Shown here one piece after another: positions 13,072-21,773 of a stretch of DNA of 64,000 bases. The position numbers were made by a program, and so were the translations under genes. Positions within the stretch are counted from its first letter, which is position 1. Each line of letters starts with the position of its first letter. Source of the stretch: Scleromatobacter sp039920745 (GTDB taxonomy: Bacteria; Pseudomonadota; Gammaproteobacteria; Burkholderiales; Burkholderiaceae_C); the NCBI GenBank assembly GCA_039920745.1, contig JBDSDD010000061.1, forward strand, positions 8,715 through 72,714, given 5' to 3'. Under the pieces are notes generated by a model, which saw only the letters and a program-made list of their open reading frames with translations, did no database searches and was not told the origin of the DNA.

Positions 13072-13893
13072 TCAGGCCTCGGCGTCCTCGCCGTCGTCGA
13101 AGTCGACCGGCTCGCCGCCCTCGCCTGCGGGCATCGGCGGCACGTCGAAGTGCACGCGCTCGGGCATGGCCTTTTTCCAGGCCAGCAACTGCTCGGCGAC
13201 GTCTTCGATGCCCACGCGGCGCAGCGACGAGAACAACACCACGGCGATGTCGGATGCCTCGGTGACGTAGTTGGCCAGCACGCCTTGCGCAGCGTCGACG
13301 GCCAGGCCCTGGTCGCGCTGGCCGAGCTTGTCGCACTTGGTGAGCAAGACCAGCAGCTTGATCTCACCGGTCTTCACGCGCTGGGCGATGAATTCCATCA
13401 GCTGGAGGTCGAGCGGCGTGAAGCCGTGGCGGCTGTCGATCATCACCACGACGCCGGACAGCGCGCGTCGCACCTCGAGGTAGTCGGCCATCACCTTCTG
13501 CCAGACCAGCTTCTTGCCACGGGCGACGGCGGCGTAGCCGTAGCCCGGCAGGTCGGCGAAGTAGGCGTCGGGCGCCTCGCGCGGGCCGAGCGTGAACAAG
13601 TTGATCAGCTGCGTGCGCCCCGGGGTCTTGGAGGCGAATGCGAGCTGGCGCTGCTGGGCCAGCGTGTTGATCGCGGACGACTTGCCGGCATTGCTGCGGC
13701 CGACGAACGCGATCTCGGGCATGTCCCCCGCGGGCAGCTGAGATATCTTGCTGGACGACGTCAGGAACTTGGCCGTATGCAGCCAGCCGAGGCCCTCTTT
13801 GGCCTCTTCGGACACCACCACCGGCTTCTTGTAGACGGGGGCCGGCAGGGCGCGAGGGGGGGAGGGTTTGCGCGTACGCTTAGCTTCGGTCAT
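13072..13893 (-). CDS. engB: ribosome biogenesis GTPase EngB (YihA/YsxC)
   Basis: A 273-residue GTPase needed for large-subunit assembly. G motifs are visible: P-loop GRSNAGKSS (about 64-72), switch I TPGRTQ, DLPGYGYA (G3) and TKCDK (G4). The family core is about 200 residues; this copy has a basic N-terminal extension of about 35 residues and an acidic C-terminal tail (EPVDFDDGEDAEA), as seen in other betaproteobacteria. The ATG at 13893 is chosen because the open frame upstream runs through the intergenic region shared with the divergent cytochrome c4 gene. The engB / cytochrome c4 divergent pair is a recurrent arrangement in Burkholderiales. Confidence 0.96.
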   Translation of the reverse strand: MTEAKRTRKPSPPRALPAPVYKKPVVVSEEAKEGLGWLHTAKFLTSSSKISQLPAGDMPEIAFVGRSNAGKSSAINTLAQQRQLAFASKTPGRTQLINLFTLGPREAPDAYFADLPGYGYAAVARGKKLVWQKVMADYLEVRRALSGVVVMIDSRHGFTPLDLQLMEFIAQRVKTGEIKLLVLLTKCDKLGQRDQGLAVDAAQGVLANYVTEASDIAVVLFSSLRRVGIEDVAEQLLAWKKAMPERVHFDVPPMPAGEGGEPVDFDDGEDAEA

Positions 13894-13955
13894 GGTGCAT
13901 TGTAAAATCGTTGGGTTTGCTCCATCCAAAAGCCTCCTCTGAAGGGTTCGTCGAG

Positions 13956-14579
13956 ATGAAGTCCTTGTACGTTCTAGCCCTGGCGGCCCTGCTCGCCACC
14001 CCCGTGATGGCCGACGAAGCGAAGGCTCCGGCCAAGCCGGATCTCGCCAAGGGCGCCGCCTCGGCCGCCACCTGCGCCGCCTGTCACACCTCGGACGGCT
14101 CGCGCGGCGCACCCACCTTCCCCATCCTGCAAGGCCAGCATGCCGACTACCTCGTCAAGCAATTGACGGAGTTCAAGGCCGGCAAGCGCGTCAATGCCAT
14201 CATGAATGGCATGGGGGCGACGCTGTCGGCCGACGACATGCGCAATGTCGCCGCGTTCTACGAGTCCAAGGCAGCCAAGCCGGGCCTGTCGAAGAGCCCG
14301 TCCACGGTCGCGCTGGGCCAGAAGATCTGGCGCGGCGGCATCGCAGACAAGCAGGTGCCCGCCTGCGCCGGCTGCCATGGCCCGACCGGTGCCGGCATCC
14401 CCGCCCAATACCCGCGACTGGGCGGCCAGCACGCCGAGTACGTCAGCGCGCAGCTGGGCCTGTTCCGCGCGGGCACGCGTGCCAACAGCGCGCAGATGAT
14501 GACCATCTCCGCGCGCCTGAGCGACGCGGAGATCGCCGCGGTGTCGGACTACGTCGAAGGCCTGAAGGCCGCCCGGTAA
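13956..14579 (+). CDS. di-haem cytochrome c4
   Basis: A 207-residue periplasmic cytochrome with a signal peptide (1-19, cleaved near VMA). Two CxxCH haem-binding motifs (CAACH at 40-44 and CAGCH at 137-141) lie in two similar halves, and each half has the methionine-bearing segments expected for axial ligands (MNGMGATL; AQMMTIS). This is the cytochrome c4 fold, an electron donor to terminal oxidases. The start at 13956 gives the signal peptide directly; the frame extends 15 codons upstream without support. Confidence 0.95.
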   Translation: MKSLYVLALAALLATPVMADEAKAPAKPDLAKGAASAATCAACHTSDGSRGAPTFPILQGQHADYLVKQLTEFKAGKRVNAIMNGMGATLSADDMRNVAAFYESKAAKPGLSKSPSTVALGQKIWRGGIADKQVPACAGCHGPTGAGIPAQYPRLGGQHAEYVSAQLGLFRAGTRANSAQMMTISARLSDAEIAAVSDYVEGLKAAR

Positions 14580-14669
14580 GCCGGGGGCCAGCGGCCCATC
14601 GCCTGAATTGCGACGTTCGCACAGCGCATTCCCGCGGGCGGCCGGCGGGGGCGTGGCTATGATCTGCGC

Positions 14670-14999
14670 ATGCCATTCATCCGCCGCACCGCCGAGGGAG
14701 CGATCGACAGCCTGCATCGACGCGATGAAGGCGGGGTCGAGTTCCTGCCCGACGACCATCCGGACGTGCGCGCCTTCCTGGGCGCCGCACCCGCGCAGGG
14801 CGACGGCTTTGCGTCGCTGGACGCCGACTTCATCCGCGTGATCGAGGACGTGATCGACACACTGATCTCGAAGAACGTCATCAACATCACCGACCTGCCC
14901 CTCGAGGCGCAGACCAAGCTGTTCGGCCGCAAGGGCTATCGCGAGCGCGCCGGCAAGGATGCGCTCAAGCTGTTCGGAGACGACGGCTCGTCGATCTAG
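14670..14999 (+). CDS. small conserved protein, tryptophan-synthase-beta-like annotation family
   Basis: A 109-residue soluble protein. The C-terminal half (DFIRVIEDVIDTLISKN...TDLPLEAQTKLFGRK) matches a widespread small proteobacterial family that databases often name 'tryptophan synthase subunit beta like'; there is no catalytic relation to TrpB in the sequence. Function is unknown. Its stop overlaps the stop region of the convergent yceH homologue by 4 bp. A single start ATG is available. Confidence 0.8.
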   Translation: MPFIRRTAEGAIDSLHRRDEGGVEFLPDDHPDVRAFLGAAPAQGDGFASLDADFIRVIEDVIDTLISKNVINITDLPLEAQTKLFGRKGYRERAGKDALKLFGDDGSSI

Positions 15000-15688
15000 C
15001 TCGCGGCCGGCTCGCCGGCGTCCAGGTCGACGCCCAGCTCCGCCGCCAGCCGTGCCACCTGCGCGCGCAAGCGCTCCAACTCGCCCTTCATGCGCAGTTG
15101 CTCGGCACGCATCGCGGCCACCTCCGACAGGCCCAGTCCGGCGTCACCCAGGGACATGCCCGGGCCAGCGGCAGACGCGGGCGCGGCGTCGGCCACCGCG
15201 CCGCTCAGCAGGTGCGCCCAGCGCGACTCGCGCGCACCCGGCGCCCGCGACAGCTTGACGACGAACGGGGGCTCGTGCGTGGCCAACTCGTCGAGGAAGC
15301 CCTCCACGGACGAGATGTCGGCGAAGCGGTGCAGGCGCTCGGTGTTCAGGCGCAGCTCGGCCGCAGTCTGCGGGCCGCGCAGCATCAGCAGCGCCAGCAG
15401 CGCGACGCTCTGGCCCGGCACCTTCAGCACGCGCGCCACGTTCTGCTCGAAGCGGGGCACGCGGCTGCCCGAGCCCTCCAGCACGACGTGCAGCGACTTC
15501 AGCGTGTCGAGCGCGGCCAGCACGTCGCCTTCGCTCGCGTTGACCACCGGGTCGCGCGCCGTCTTCTGGTTGCAGCCCAGCGTGAGCGCGTTGAGGCTCA
15601 GCGGGTAGCTGTCGGGCACGGTGTGCTGCTTCTCGACGAGCACGCCGAGGATACGGGTCTCGAGGAGCGAAAGGGTGGGGAGCGTCAT
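14996..15688 (-). CDS. YceH family protein (DUF480)
   Basis: A 230-residue cytosolic protein. The N-terminal part is a pair of winged-helix domains with the family hallmarks LEKQHTVPDSYPLSLNAL and CNQKTARDPV, then LMLRGPQTAAELR and SRAPGARESRW. The C-terminal 40 residues form a coiled-coil (EVAAMRAEQLRMKGELERL). E. coli YceH is 215 residues and has no settled function. The ATG at 15688 corresponds to the family start; an ATG ten codons upstream is also possible. Confidence 0.9.
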   Translation of the reverse strand: MTLPTLSLLETRILGVLVEKQHTVPDSYPLSLNALTLGCNQKTARDPVVNASEGDVLAALDTLKSLHVVLEGSGSRVPRFEQNVARVLKVPGQSVALLALLMLRGPQTAAELRLNTERLHRFADISSVEGFLDELATHEPPFVVKLSRAPGARESRWAHLLSGAVADAAPASAAGPGMSLGDAGLGLSEVAAMRAEQLRMKGELERLRAQVARLAAELGVDLDAGEPAAS

Positions 15689-15737
15689 GGCGAATCGGGC
15701 AATCGGAGGGTATCGCACCAGTATCGCTCGCCGCCAT

Positions 15738-15774
15738 GAAAAACGCCCTGCAGGCGCACGGCCTGCAGGGCGTT
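15738..15774 (-). terminator. rho-independent terminator of the phosphatase gene
   Basis: AACGCCCTGCAGGC pairs perfectly with GCCTGCAGGGCGTT (14-bp stem, 5-nt loop). On the minus strand it is followed by a run of five T. It lies 34 bp beyond the stop of the phosphatase-like gene. Confidence 0.92.
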
Positions 15775-15807
15775 CAGGTTCGACAGCGTCGCGTGTTGCC
15801 GAACGGT

Positions 15808-17493
15808 CTACTTCGTCAGGTCCAGCGCGTTGGTCAGGTCGCCCATGACCGCAGCGCCGTTACCTTGCAGCGCGGTGTCGCGCTTGGCCAGTCCCGGCAG
15901 CGTGGCCAGGCCGAAGCGGCGGGTGATCAGCCGCAGCACGGACGCGGTGTCGTACTGCGTGTGGTCGACCGTGCCAGCCTTCGAGTACGGCGAGATGATC
16001 AGCGCCGGGATGCGGGTGCCCGGGCCCAGCTTGTCGCCCTTCGGCGGAGCAACGTGGTCCCACTGGCCGCCGTTTTCGTCGTACGTGATCACGATGACCA
16101 TGTTCTTCCACTGCGGGCTGGCCTTCAGCTTCGCCACGAGGTCGGCGATCTTCTGGTCGCCGTTGGTGATGTTGGCGTAGCCCGGGTGCTGGTTGTACAG
16201 GCCTTCCGGCTTGTAGAACGTGACCGCGGGCAGCGTGCCGGCGGCGGCGTCGGTCACCAGGTCCGTGTAGTCCTTCAGGTGGTTCGCGCGATCGGTCGCG
16301 TGCGCCACCGGATCCATGCTCGCGTAGTAGTTGAACGGCTGGTGGTGGGGCTGGAAGTCGATGGCCGCCGTGCTGGCGACGCCGTTGGTGTCACCCGCGT
16401 AGATCACCGCGTGGTGGCCGGTCGACGCCTGCATGCCGTCGGTGACCGCCGAGGCCCACGAACCGCCGTACCACTTCCAGTTGACGCTCTTGGCCGTCAG
16501 CAGGTCGCCGATGTTGGACTGCGTTTGCGCCGGCAGCGTGGTCGCACCGGCCGGATTGGCATACTTGGCGTCGTCGCCGTTGAGGTCGGCCGGGAAGTTG
16601 CCGCTCGGCTGGAACGGAGCCTGCATCGTGTTGACGGCGTAGAACTTGCCGTCGCCGAAGTAGTTGGCCGGCGTGATGTTGCCGGACTGCAGCACCGGCT
16701 TGCCGGTCATCACCGAAGCCGGCGAGGTGCCGCCAGGCACCAGGCTGGTGGTGAAGCTGCCGTCGGCGTTCGTCGCGACGACATTGAACGACGGGTGAGC
16801 CGTGGCCGTATCGGCGTTCGGATATTCCGGCGCGCAGGCGCAGATCAGGTACTGGTGGTTCAGGAACGAACCGCCGAAAGCGCCCTGGAAGAAGTTGTCG
16901 GCCAGCGTGTACTGCTGGGCGAGCTTGTACATCGGCGACGCGCTGTAGTCGAAGTGGCCCATCACCAGGCTGCCGGAATCGGCCCAGGCGGCGAACTTGT
17001 CGTTCTTGCCGCCGTCGATCTGCATCTGGTTCTCGAAGAAGCGGTGGTACAGGTCGCGCGTGACCATGTCGCCGGTGATCGTGACGCTCGCGGTGGGCTG
17101 GTAGGCCGAGGCGATGTTGAACGGCGCGTTGGCCAGGCCCGAGCTCTGGCTCTCCGTCACGGTGACGCTGCTGCCCGCTGCCATCACGCCGCCCCAGGTG
17201 GGGGGCAGGATCGGGAGCGCGGAGCCGTCGCGGTCGACCTGGGCGATGTACGACGAGGTCGTCGTGCCCGTCGCGCTGATGACGGTGCTCAGGCCATCGG
17301 CGCCCGGGAAGTTGCCGTACAGGTTGTCGAACGAGCGGTTTTCGGCGTAGATCACGACGATGTTCTGCACCTTGTTCTTCAGGGCGGTCGTCGTGTCGAT
17401 CGGGGTATCGCTGTCGCCGCAAGCCGACAGGCTGAGCACGGCGGCAACAGCGAGAGGGGTCAGCAGCGCGCTGAACTTGAGGGGGTTCTTCAT
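15808..17493 (-). CDS. lipoprotein acid phosphatase / phosphoesterase
   Basis: A 561-residue lipoprotein with signal peptide and lipobox LSAC (Cys25). The rest is a phosphoesterase domain of the AcpA / phospholipase C family. The start VVIYAENRSFDNLYGNFPG carries the metal-binding Glu and Asn, and VITYDENGGQWDHVAPP supplies the C-terminal metal ligands. Substrate could be phosphate monoesters or phospholipids; family members include Francisella AcpA and bacterial non-specific phospholipase C. It is followed by a strong terminator and is divergent from a di-haem peroxidase-like gene 176 bp away. Confidence 0.9.
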   Translation of the reverse strand: MKNPLKFSALLTPLAVAAVLSLSACGDSDTPIDTTTALKNKVQNIVVIYAENRSFDNLYGNFPGADGLSTVISATGTTTSSYIAQVDRDGSALPILPPTWGGVMAAGSSVTVTESQSSGLANAPFNIASAYQPTASVTITGDMVTRDLYHRFFENQMQIDGGKNDKFAAWADSGSLVMGHFDYSASPMYKLAQQYTLADNFFQGAFGGSFLNHQYLICACAPEYPNADTATAHPSFNVVATNADGSFTTSLVPGGTSPASVMTGKPVLQSGNITPANYFGDGKFYAVNTMQAPFQPSGNFPADLNGDDAKYANPAGATTLPAQTQSNIGDLLTAKSVNWKWYGGSWASAVTDGMQASTGHHAVIYAGDTNGVASTAAIDFQPHHQPFNYYASMDPVAHATDRANHLKDYTDLVTDAAAGTLPAVTFYKPEGLYNQHPGYANITNGDQKIADLVAKLKASPQWKNMVIVITYDENGGQWDHVAPPKGDKLGPGTRIPALIISPYSKAGTVDHTQYDTASVLRLITRRFGLATLPGLAKRDTALQGNGAAVMGDLTNALDLTK

Positions 17494-17668
17494 GGGATGG
17501 GGTTCCTGAGCCTGTCTTCGGCAAACCCGAGAGGATCGCGGCCGCGTGTGACAAGGGCGTGTAATCCGCGGACCAGTTTTCGAGTCATGAAGCTGTCATA
17601 CCGCTGCCATGGTTGACAGTTAGCCTCCTCGCTCCGTCGTGTGTCGCCCTGCCCTGCGAATCGAATCC

Positions 17669-18967
17669 GTGAACCGCCCCGTCCCCTTCCTGGCCCTGCT
17701 CTCGCTGCCGCTGCTGTTCGTCTGCGCCATCGCCGTCGCGCGCTGGGTCAAGGCCGCGCCGGCGCCGGTTGCACCGGCTGCCGCCACCGCCGACGTGCCG
17801 TTCTATGCCACGCAGTTCGAGCGCCGACCCGACTCGAAGACGCTGACCGAGCTTGGCCGTGCGCTGTTCTCGGATCGCGCGTTGTCGGCCTCGGGCGGCA
17901 TGTCCTGCGCCACTTGCCACGACCCGGCGCACGCGTACGGCCCCGCCAACCACCGGCCCGTGCAGCTCGGCGGCGCCAACGGCGCGCTGCCGGGCCTGCG
18001 TGCGGTGCCGTCGCTGAAATACCACCAGGTCATCCCGCCGTTCTCGGAGCGCTTCTTCGACAACGACGGCAACGACGCGCAGGATCAAGGCCCGACCGGT
18101 GGCCTCGACTGGGACGGCCGCGCCAGCTCGGCCCACGAGCAGGCAGCCGGCCCGTTGCTGTCGCCGTTCGAGATGGCCAACGCCGACAAGGCCGCCGTGC
18201 TGGCTCGCCTGCAGACCTCGCCCAACGCGGCGGCGCTGCGCGACGCCTTCGGCGCGCATCTGTTCGACGACAAGCAACGCGCGTGGAACGCCCTCGTGCT
18301 GGCCCTCGAGGTGTTCCAGCAGAGCCCCGTGGACTTCTACCCGTACGACAGCAAATACGACGCGTTCCTGCGCAGCCAGGTCAAGCTGTCCGCCGCCGAG
18401 ATGCGCGGCCTCGCGGTGTTCATCGACGCCGCCAAGGGCAACTGCGCGGCGTGCCACATCGCCACGATCAAGCGCGGCGCGTTCCCCAACTTCACCGACT
18501 TCGGCCAGATCGCGATCGGTGTCCCGCGCAACCCGGCGATCCCCGCCAACGCGAAGGCCGACTACCGCGACATGGGCGTCTGCGGGCCGTTGCGCACCGA
18601 CCTGAAGGGCCGCGACGCGTACTGCGGCCTGTTTCGCACGCCGTCGCTGCGCAACGTGGCGCAGCGCGGCGCGTTCTTCCACAACGGCGTCTACACGACG
18701 CTCGACGATGCCGTGCGCTTCTACGCGCTGCGCGACAGCGCGCCGCAGCGCGTCTACGGCCGCGACAAGTCACGCCGCTTCGCCGACCTGCCCGAGAAGT
18801 ACCAGGGCAACCTCAACAAGGACGGCCCGTTCGGAGGCAAGGCGGCGGACCAGCCGACAATGACCGAGGCCGAGATCGCCGACGTCGTGGCGTTCCTCAA
18901 GACCTTGAATGACGGCTACGTGCTGCCCAGGGCTGACGCGGTTGCGTCGAGTTCGACGAAGAAGTAG
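17669..18967 (+). CDS. di-haem cytochrome c peroxidase family protein
   Basis: A protein of about 432 residues with an N-terminal membrane anchor or signal (hydrophobic about 6-25). Two haem c motifs are present: CATCH at about 80-84 and CAACH at about 259-263. The body matches the cytochrome c peroxidase / MauG superfamily (LGRALFSDRALSASGGMSCATCH; FRTPSLRNVAQRGAFFHNG). It acts in the periplasm; family members reduce peroxide or modify proteins oxidatively. The start is uncertain: GTG at 17669 gives a clean signal anchor, while an in-frame GTG lies 10 codons upstream at 17639. The stop abuts the stop of the convergent ABC gene with no bases between. Confidence 0.87.
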   Translation: MNRPVPFLALLSLPLLFVCAIAVARWVKAAPAPVAPAAATADVPFYATQFERRPDSKTLTELGRALFSDRALSASGGMSCATCHDPAHAYGPANHRPVQLGGANGALPGLRAVPSLKYHQVIPPFSERFFDNDGNDAQDQGPTGGLDWDGRASSAHEQAAGPLLSPFEMANADKAAVLARLQTSPNAAALRDAFGAHLFDDKQRAWNALVLALEVFQQSPVDFYPYDSKYDAFLRSQVKLSAAEMRGLAVFIDAAKGNCAACHIATIKRGAFPNFTDFGQIAIGVPRNPAIPANAKADYRDMGVCGPLRTDLKGRDAYCGLFRTPSLRNVAQRGAFFHNGVYTTLDDAVRFYALRDSAPQRVYGRDKSRRFADLPEKYQGNLNKDGPFGGKAADQPTMTEAEIADVVAFLKTLNDGYVLPRADAVASSSTKK

Positions 18968-19597
18968 CTAGCCGCCCAGCACCCACGTGTCGCGCACCGG
19001 CACATGCGGCTCGACATGGCTCGTCAGCAGGATCACCTGGTCGCCGCGGGCCGCGCGCGCGGTGATGGTGTCGCACAGGTGGCGCGCCGATTCGACGTCC
19101 AGCGCGTTGAACGGCTCGTCCAGCAGCAGCAGCTTGACCGGCAGGGCCAGCGCCAGCGCCAGCAGTGTCTTGCGTTGCTGGCCCAGCGACGCGTCGCGCA
19201 GCGGCGTCGCCAGCGCCTTGGCCAGGCCCAGCGCGTCCACCTGCTCGCGCACGCGCTCGGCGTCGACGTCCGCATAGGTGCCGCTGATGAAACCCAGGCA
19301 CTCGGCGATCGTCAGCCAGGGCGTCGGCGGCGGGTCGCTGAGGCACCAGAAAGTCTGCTGGCGCCAGGCGAGCGGCGCGGCGCGATCGCCCGTCGCGTAA
19401 CGGCAACCCGCGAGCTCGAAGGACCCATGGCGCGGCGTCAAGGCGCCGGCCAGCAGTCGCAGCAACGTCGACTTGCCGCTGCCGTTGGCGCCTTGCACCC
19501 AGGTGACACCAGCGCTCGCCTGCGCGCTGAAGCCCTCGAACAGCCAGCGCTGGCCGTAAGCGAAGACGAGATCCTCGATGCGCAGGTTCAATTCCAA
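18968..19597 (-). CDS. ABC transporter ATP-binding protein
   Basis: A 209-residue ABC ATPase. Walker A GANGSGKST, Walker B LLLLDEP and the switch His in LLTSH are clear. The signature is the variant SLGQQ, typical of small export or CcmA-like ATPases. CcmA itself is unlikely, since no ccm genes surround it and the partner is a large multi-span permease. It overlaps the upstream permease gene by 10 bp, so the two form an operon and probably one exporter. Substrate unknown. Confidence 0.88.
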   Translation of the reverse strand: MELNLRIEDLVFAYGQRWLFEGFSAQASAGVTWVQGANGSGKSTLLRLLAGALTPRHGSFELAGCRYATGDRAAPLAWRQQTFWCLSDPPPTPWLTIAECLGFISGTYADVDAERVREQVDALGLAKALATPLRDASLGQQRKTLLALALALPVKLLLLDEPFNALDVESARHLCDTITARAARGDQVILLTSHVEPHVPVRDTWVLGG

Positions 19598-20787
19598 AGT
19601 TCACTCCCGAAAGCCGTCAACAAGCCCGAGCTGATCGCCCACAACCCGACATGCGCCTCGCGGTTGGCCGCCGGCACCGCGGTGAGCGCCAGCGGCGTCG
19701 CCACGAGGCCGAGCGCGAACGCCCCCAGCGGCCATGCGCGCCACGGCCGCGACGCCATCACCATCAGCACGGCCACGAGGCCGACCAGCACCATCGGCGC
19801 ACACACCAGCACGCGCGCACGCCAGCGCCACGCGGGCGACGCCGGCAGCGACGTCAACCAAGGCGTCAGCGCGTCCAGGTGCGCCTCCATGGCACGCTGC
19901 GCGCGCTCGGTGAGCGTGATCGCGAGCATGCTGAACATCAGTGCCCAGGCGGCGCCCGGGATCACCGGCCATGGCCCCTGCGTCCACGCGATCGCGAGGC
20001 CCACCGCCACGCCCATGCCGACCAGCACCGACGCGAAGCCCGGCGTCAACGTGCCGCGCCAGCCGGGCCACCAAAGCAACGCGACGAACTGCCCGGGACG
20101 CTGAGCGAGCAGCAGCTCGGGCGCCCGCGCGCGCATGGCGCGATGGGCGCGCGCGCCGACGCCGCGTCGCCGCCAGGCCAGCGCGCCGGCGCCGAGTGCA
20201 CACGACGCTGTCCATGAAACCGCCAGCGACACCAGCGCCCAAGGCATCGCGTGCAACCACCACGTGGGGCGCTGCCACGCGAACACCACGACCGACACCG
20301 CATAGAGCGCGGCCAGCGGGGCGAGCATCACGGCGCTGACGGCCACGTCGGACGTCCACAGCGCGTGCGCCGTCAATGGCAGGCAGCGCAGTTGCACGCA
20401 CCAGGCCTCGGGCAACAGGCGCAAACGCAACGCCCACAGCGGCCACGCGGCGAGCACCGTCTGCGTCGTCCACAACGCCACGCCACCGCGCCAGGGCAGC
20501 GTCACGGCCAGCATCGGCGGCACGCCGGCCCAGGCCAGCAACGCGAAGCTCGCCAGGAAGATCGGGCCGGCGACACCCGCGACGATGGGCAGCGCCTCCT
20601 TCAGCGAACGCAGCAGCTCGCGCAGGACTTCGCGGGTGCGTTCGAGGCGGACGGGGACAAGGGTGGTGTTCAGGGGCGGAGTTCCGCATGGGCCAGTCGC
20701 GATGAGAGCGGGGGCTGAGGGACTAGTTCCGTGGAGCGCCGAAACGCGGCCAATCGAGGGGTTCGCGCGGGGCAGATTTTCTTGCAA
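19588..20787 (-). CDS. multi-span ABC transporter membrane protein
   Basis: A hydrophobic protein of up to 399 residues with about 8-10 predicted membrane segments, beginning around residue 65 (IVAGVAGPIFLASFALLAWAG). No named domain is recognised, but its gene overlaps the ATPase gene, so it is the likely permease. The start is unclear: the frame has no ATG near its beginning. A TTG at 20787 directly follows AGGAG, which is too close to serve as a ribosome site for it. The first 50 residues are poorly conserved-looking, so the real start may lie further in. Confidence 0.7.
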   Translation of the reverse strand: MQENLPRANPSIGRVSALHGTSPSAPALIATGPCGTPPLNTTLVPVRLERTREVLRELLRSLKEALPIVAGVAGPIFLASFALLAWAGVPPMLAVTLPWRGGVALWTTQTVLAAWPLWALRLRLLPEAWCVQLRCLPLTAHALWTSDVAVSAVMLAPLAALYAVSVVVFAWQRPTWWLHAMPWALVSLAVSWTASCALGAGALAWRRRGVGARAHRAMRARAPELLLAQRPGQFVALLWWPGWRGTLTPGFASVLVGMGVAVGLAIAWTQGPWPVIPGAAWALMFSMLAITLTERAQRAMEAHLDALTPWLTSLPASPAWRWRARVLVCAPMVLVGLVAVLMVMASRPWRAWPLGAFALGLVATPLALTAVPAANREAHVGLWAISSGLLTAFGSELWN

Positions 20788-20849
20788 CTCCTAGCATGGC
20801 TGCACATTATCCGAAGCACGCATCGGACCCACCATGCAGGAGCAATGAC

Positions 20850-21236
20850 ATGCCTTACGTTGATCCAGAGGTCGACGCCCTCGAAGGACACGACCTCGTC
20901 GGCTCGCGTCAATGCGTCACCTTGATCCAGGCCTACACCCGGGCACCCAGGACGGCCGATTGGAGGCGGGGTGCCCGGGTGCGCGGCAATTTGATGCTGG
21001 CCAAGGGCACGGCCATCGCGACATTCGAAGACGGCGTCTACAAGAGTCGGCCACATGGCAATCATGCGGCGTTCTACCTTCGCCAGGACCAGGGCGGAAT
21101 CTGGGTGATGGATCAGTGGCGACACGTCCGCAAGCTCAAGGTCGCGAGTCGCTACTTGAGATGTCGCGGAACGAACGTTGAGGGCGCGTGGGCGGATACT
21201 GGCGACAACGGCGATGCCTTCTCGGTGATCGAATGA
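20850..21236 (+). CDS. BPSL0067 family protein, putative cell-wall amidase toxin
   Basis: A 128-residue protein without a signal peptide. It has the arrangement of small NlpC/P60-like or CHAP-like amidases: C22 in GSRQCVTLIQAY, H72 in HGNHAAFY and D88 in MDQW, with the GTAIATF strand between. This matches the BPSL0067 family named from Burkholderia pseudomallei; relatives are peptidoglycan amidase effectors of type VI secretion (Tae type) by fold. The ATG at 20850 has AGGAG 7 nt upstream. Its stop overlaps the next gene (ATGA), which encodes a secreted STY0301-like protein. No T6SS genes are in view. That it is an exported toxin is inference. Confidence 0.75.
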   Translation: MPYVDPEVDALEGHDLVGSRQCVTLIQAYTRAPRTADWRRGARVRGNLMLAKGTAIATFEDGVYKSRPHGNHAAFYLRQDQGGIWVMDQWRHVRKLKVASRYLRCRGTNVEGAWADTGDNGDAFSVIE

Positions 21237-21664
21237 CTCCCAGTCGCACCCACCTCCACTTGCTTGCCGCGACCTGCGCGACAAGTCTTGCCGTGCAGAA
21301 TTCAGCACACGCTGAGGACACGCCGATCTGCCCAAAAGTCTTTCCGGCGCACGTGTTCCATCCGGCATCGACCACCGACGGCTGGCTGGCCGACACCGAT
21401 TCCCCCGCACCGCTCCACAGCATCGGCATCTTTGACGGGCCGCCCGATCAAGGGGCGCTGCTCAAACCGTGGGACTCGCCCAAGGACCGCGACACGTGGA
21501 AGCTGGCGCCGCCGTATCCGCAGGGGCTGTGGTTGCAATGTTCGTATGGGAACGGGGCATTGACGCTCTCTCGACAACTGCCGACAGTGCCCGAGACTTG
21601 CGTTGCGCAGTACGGCCCGCTGCACCCAGGCAAGCCACGCTCGATCTCATTGACCTGCCGCTGA
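21233..21664 (+). CDS. STY0301 family secreted protein, putative immunity
   Basis: A 143-residue protein with a signal peptide (cleavage after SAHA, about residue 27). The mature protein has paired cysteines (C33, and cysteines in WLQCSYG, ETCVAQ and LTC) and the pattern ICPK...W...GPP...LLKPW, which matches the STY0301 family. It is translationally coupled to the amidase-like gene by an ATGA overlap. A periplasmic partner of a wall-cutting enzyme is the expected layout for an immunity protein, but this role is inferred from order and location. Confidence 0.7.
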   Translation: MTPSRTHLHLLAATCATSLAVQNSAHAEDTPICPKVFPAHVFHPASTTDGWLADTDSPAPLHSIGIFDGPPDQGALLKPWDSPKDRDTWKLAPPYPQGLWLQCSYGNGALTLSRQLPTVPETCVAQYGPLHPGKPRSISLTCR

Positions 21665-21773
21665 TCCGAAAGCCTGAGCCATGCAACGCAACTGGTCGGC
21701 GCGACCGCGCGGGAAGGTGCGCGCTCGCGCGCAACCGCGAGCCCACGCAACCGCGCGTCCCCGCGCCAGTGCC

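Noticed and set aside
15736..17616. A 626-codon plus-strand frame opposite the phosphatase gene
   Set aside because: Antisense shadow of a lipoprotein with clear phosphoesterase motifs and its own terminator.
18968..19597. Identity of the ABC ATPase as haem exporter CcmA
   Set aside because: Although it has CcmA-like size and signature, the partner is a large multi-span permease and no cytochrome-maturation genes adjoin it.
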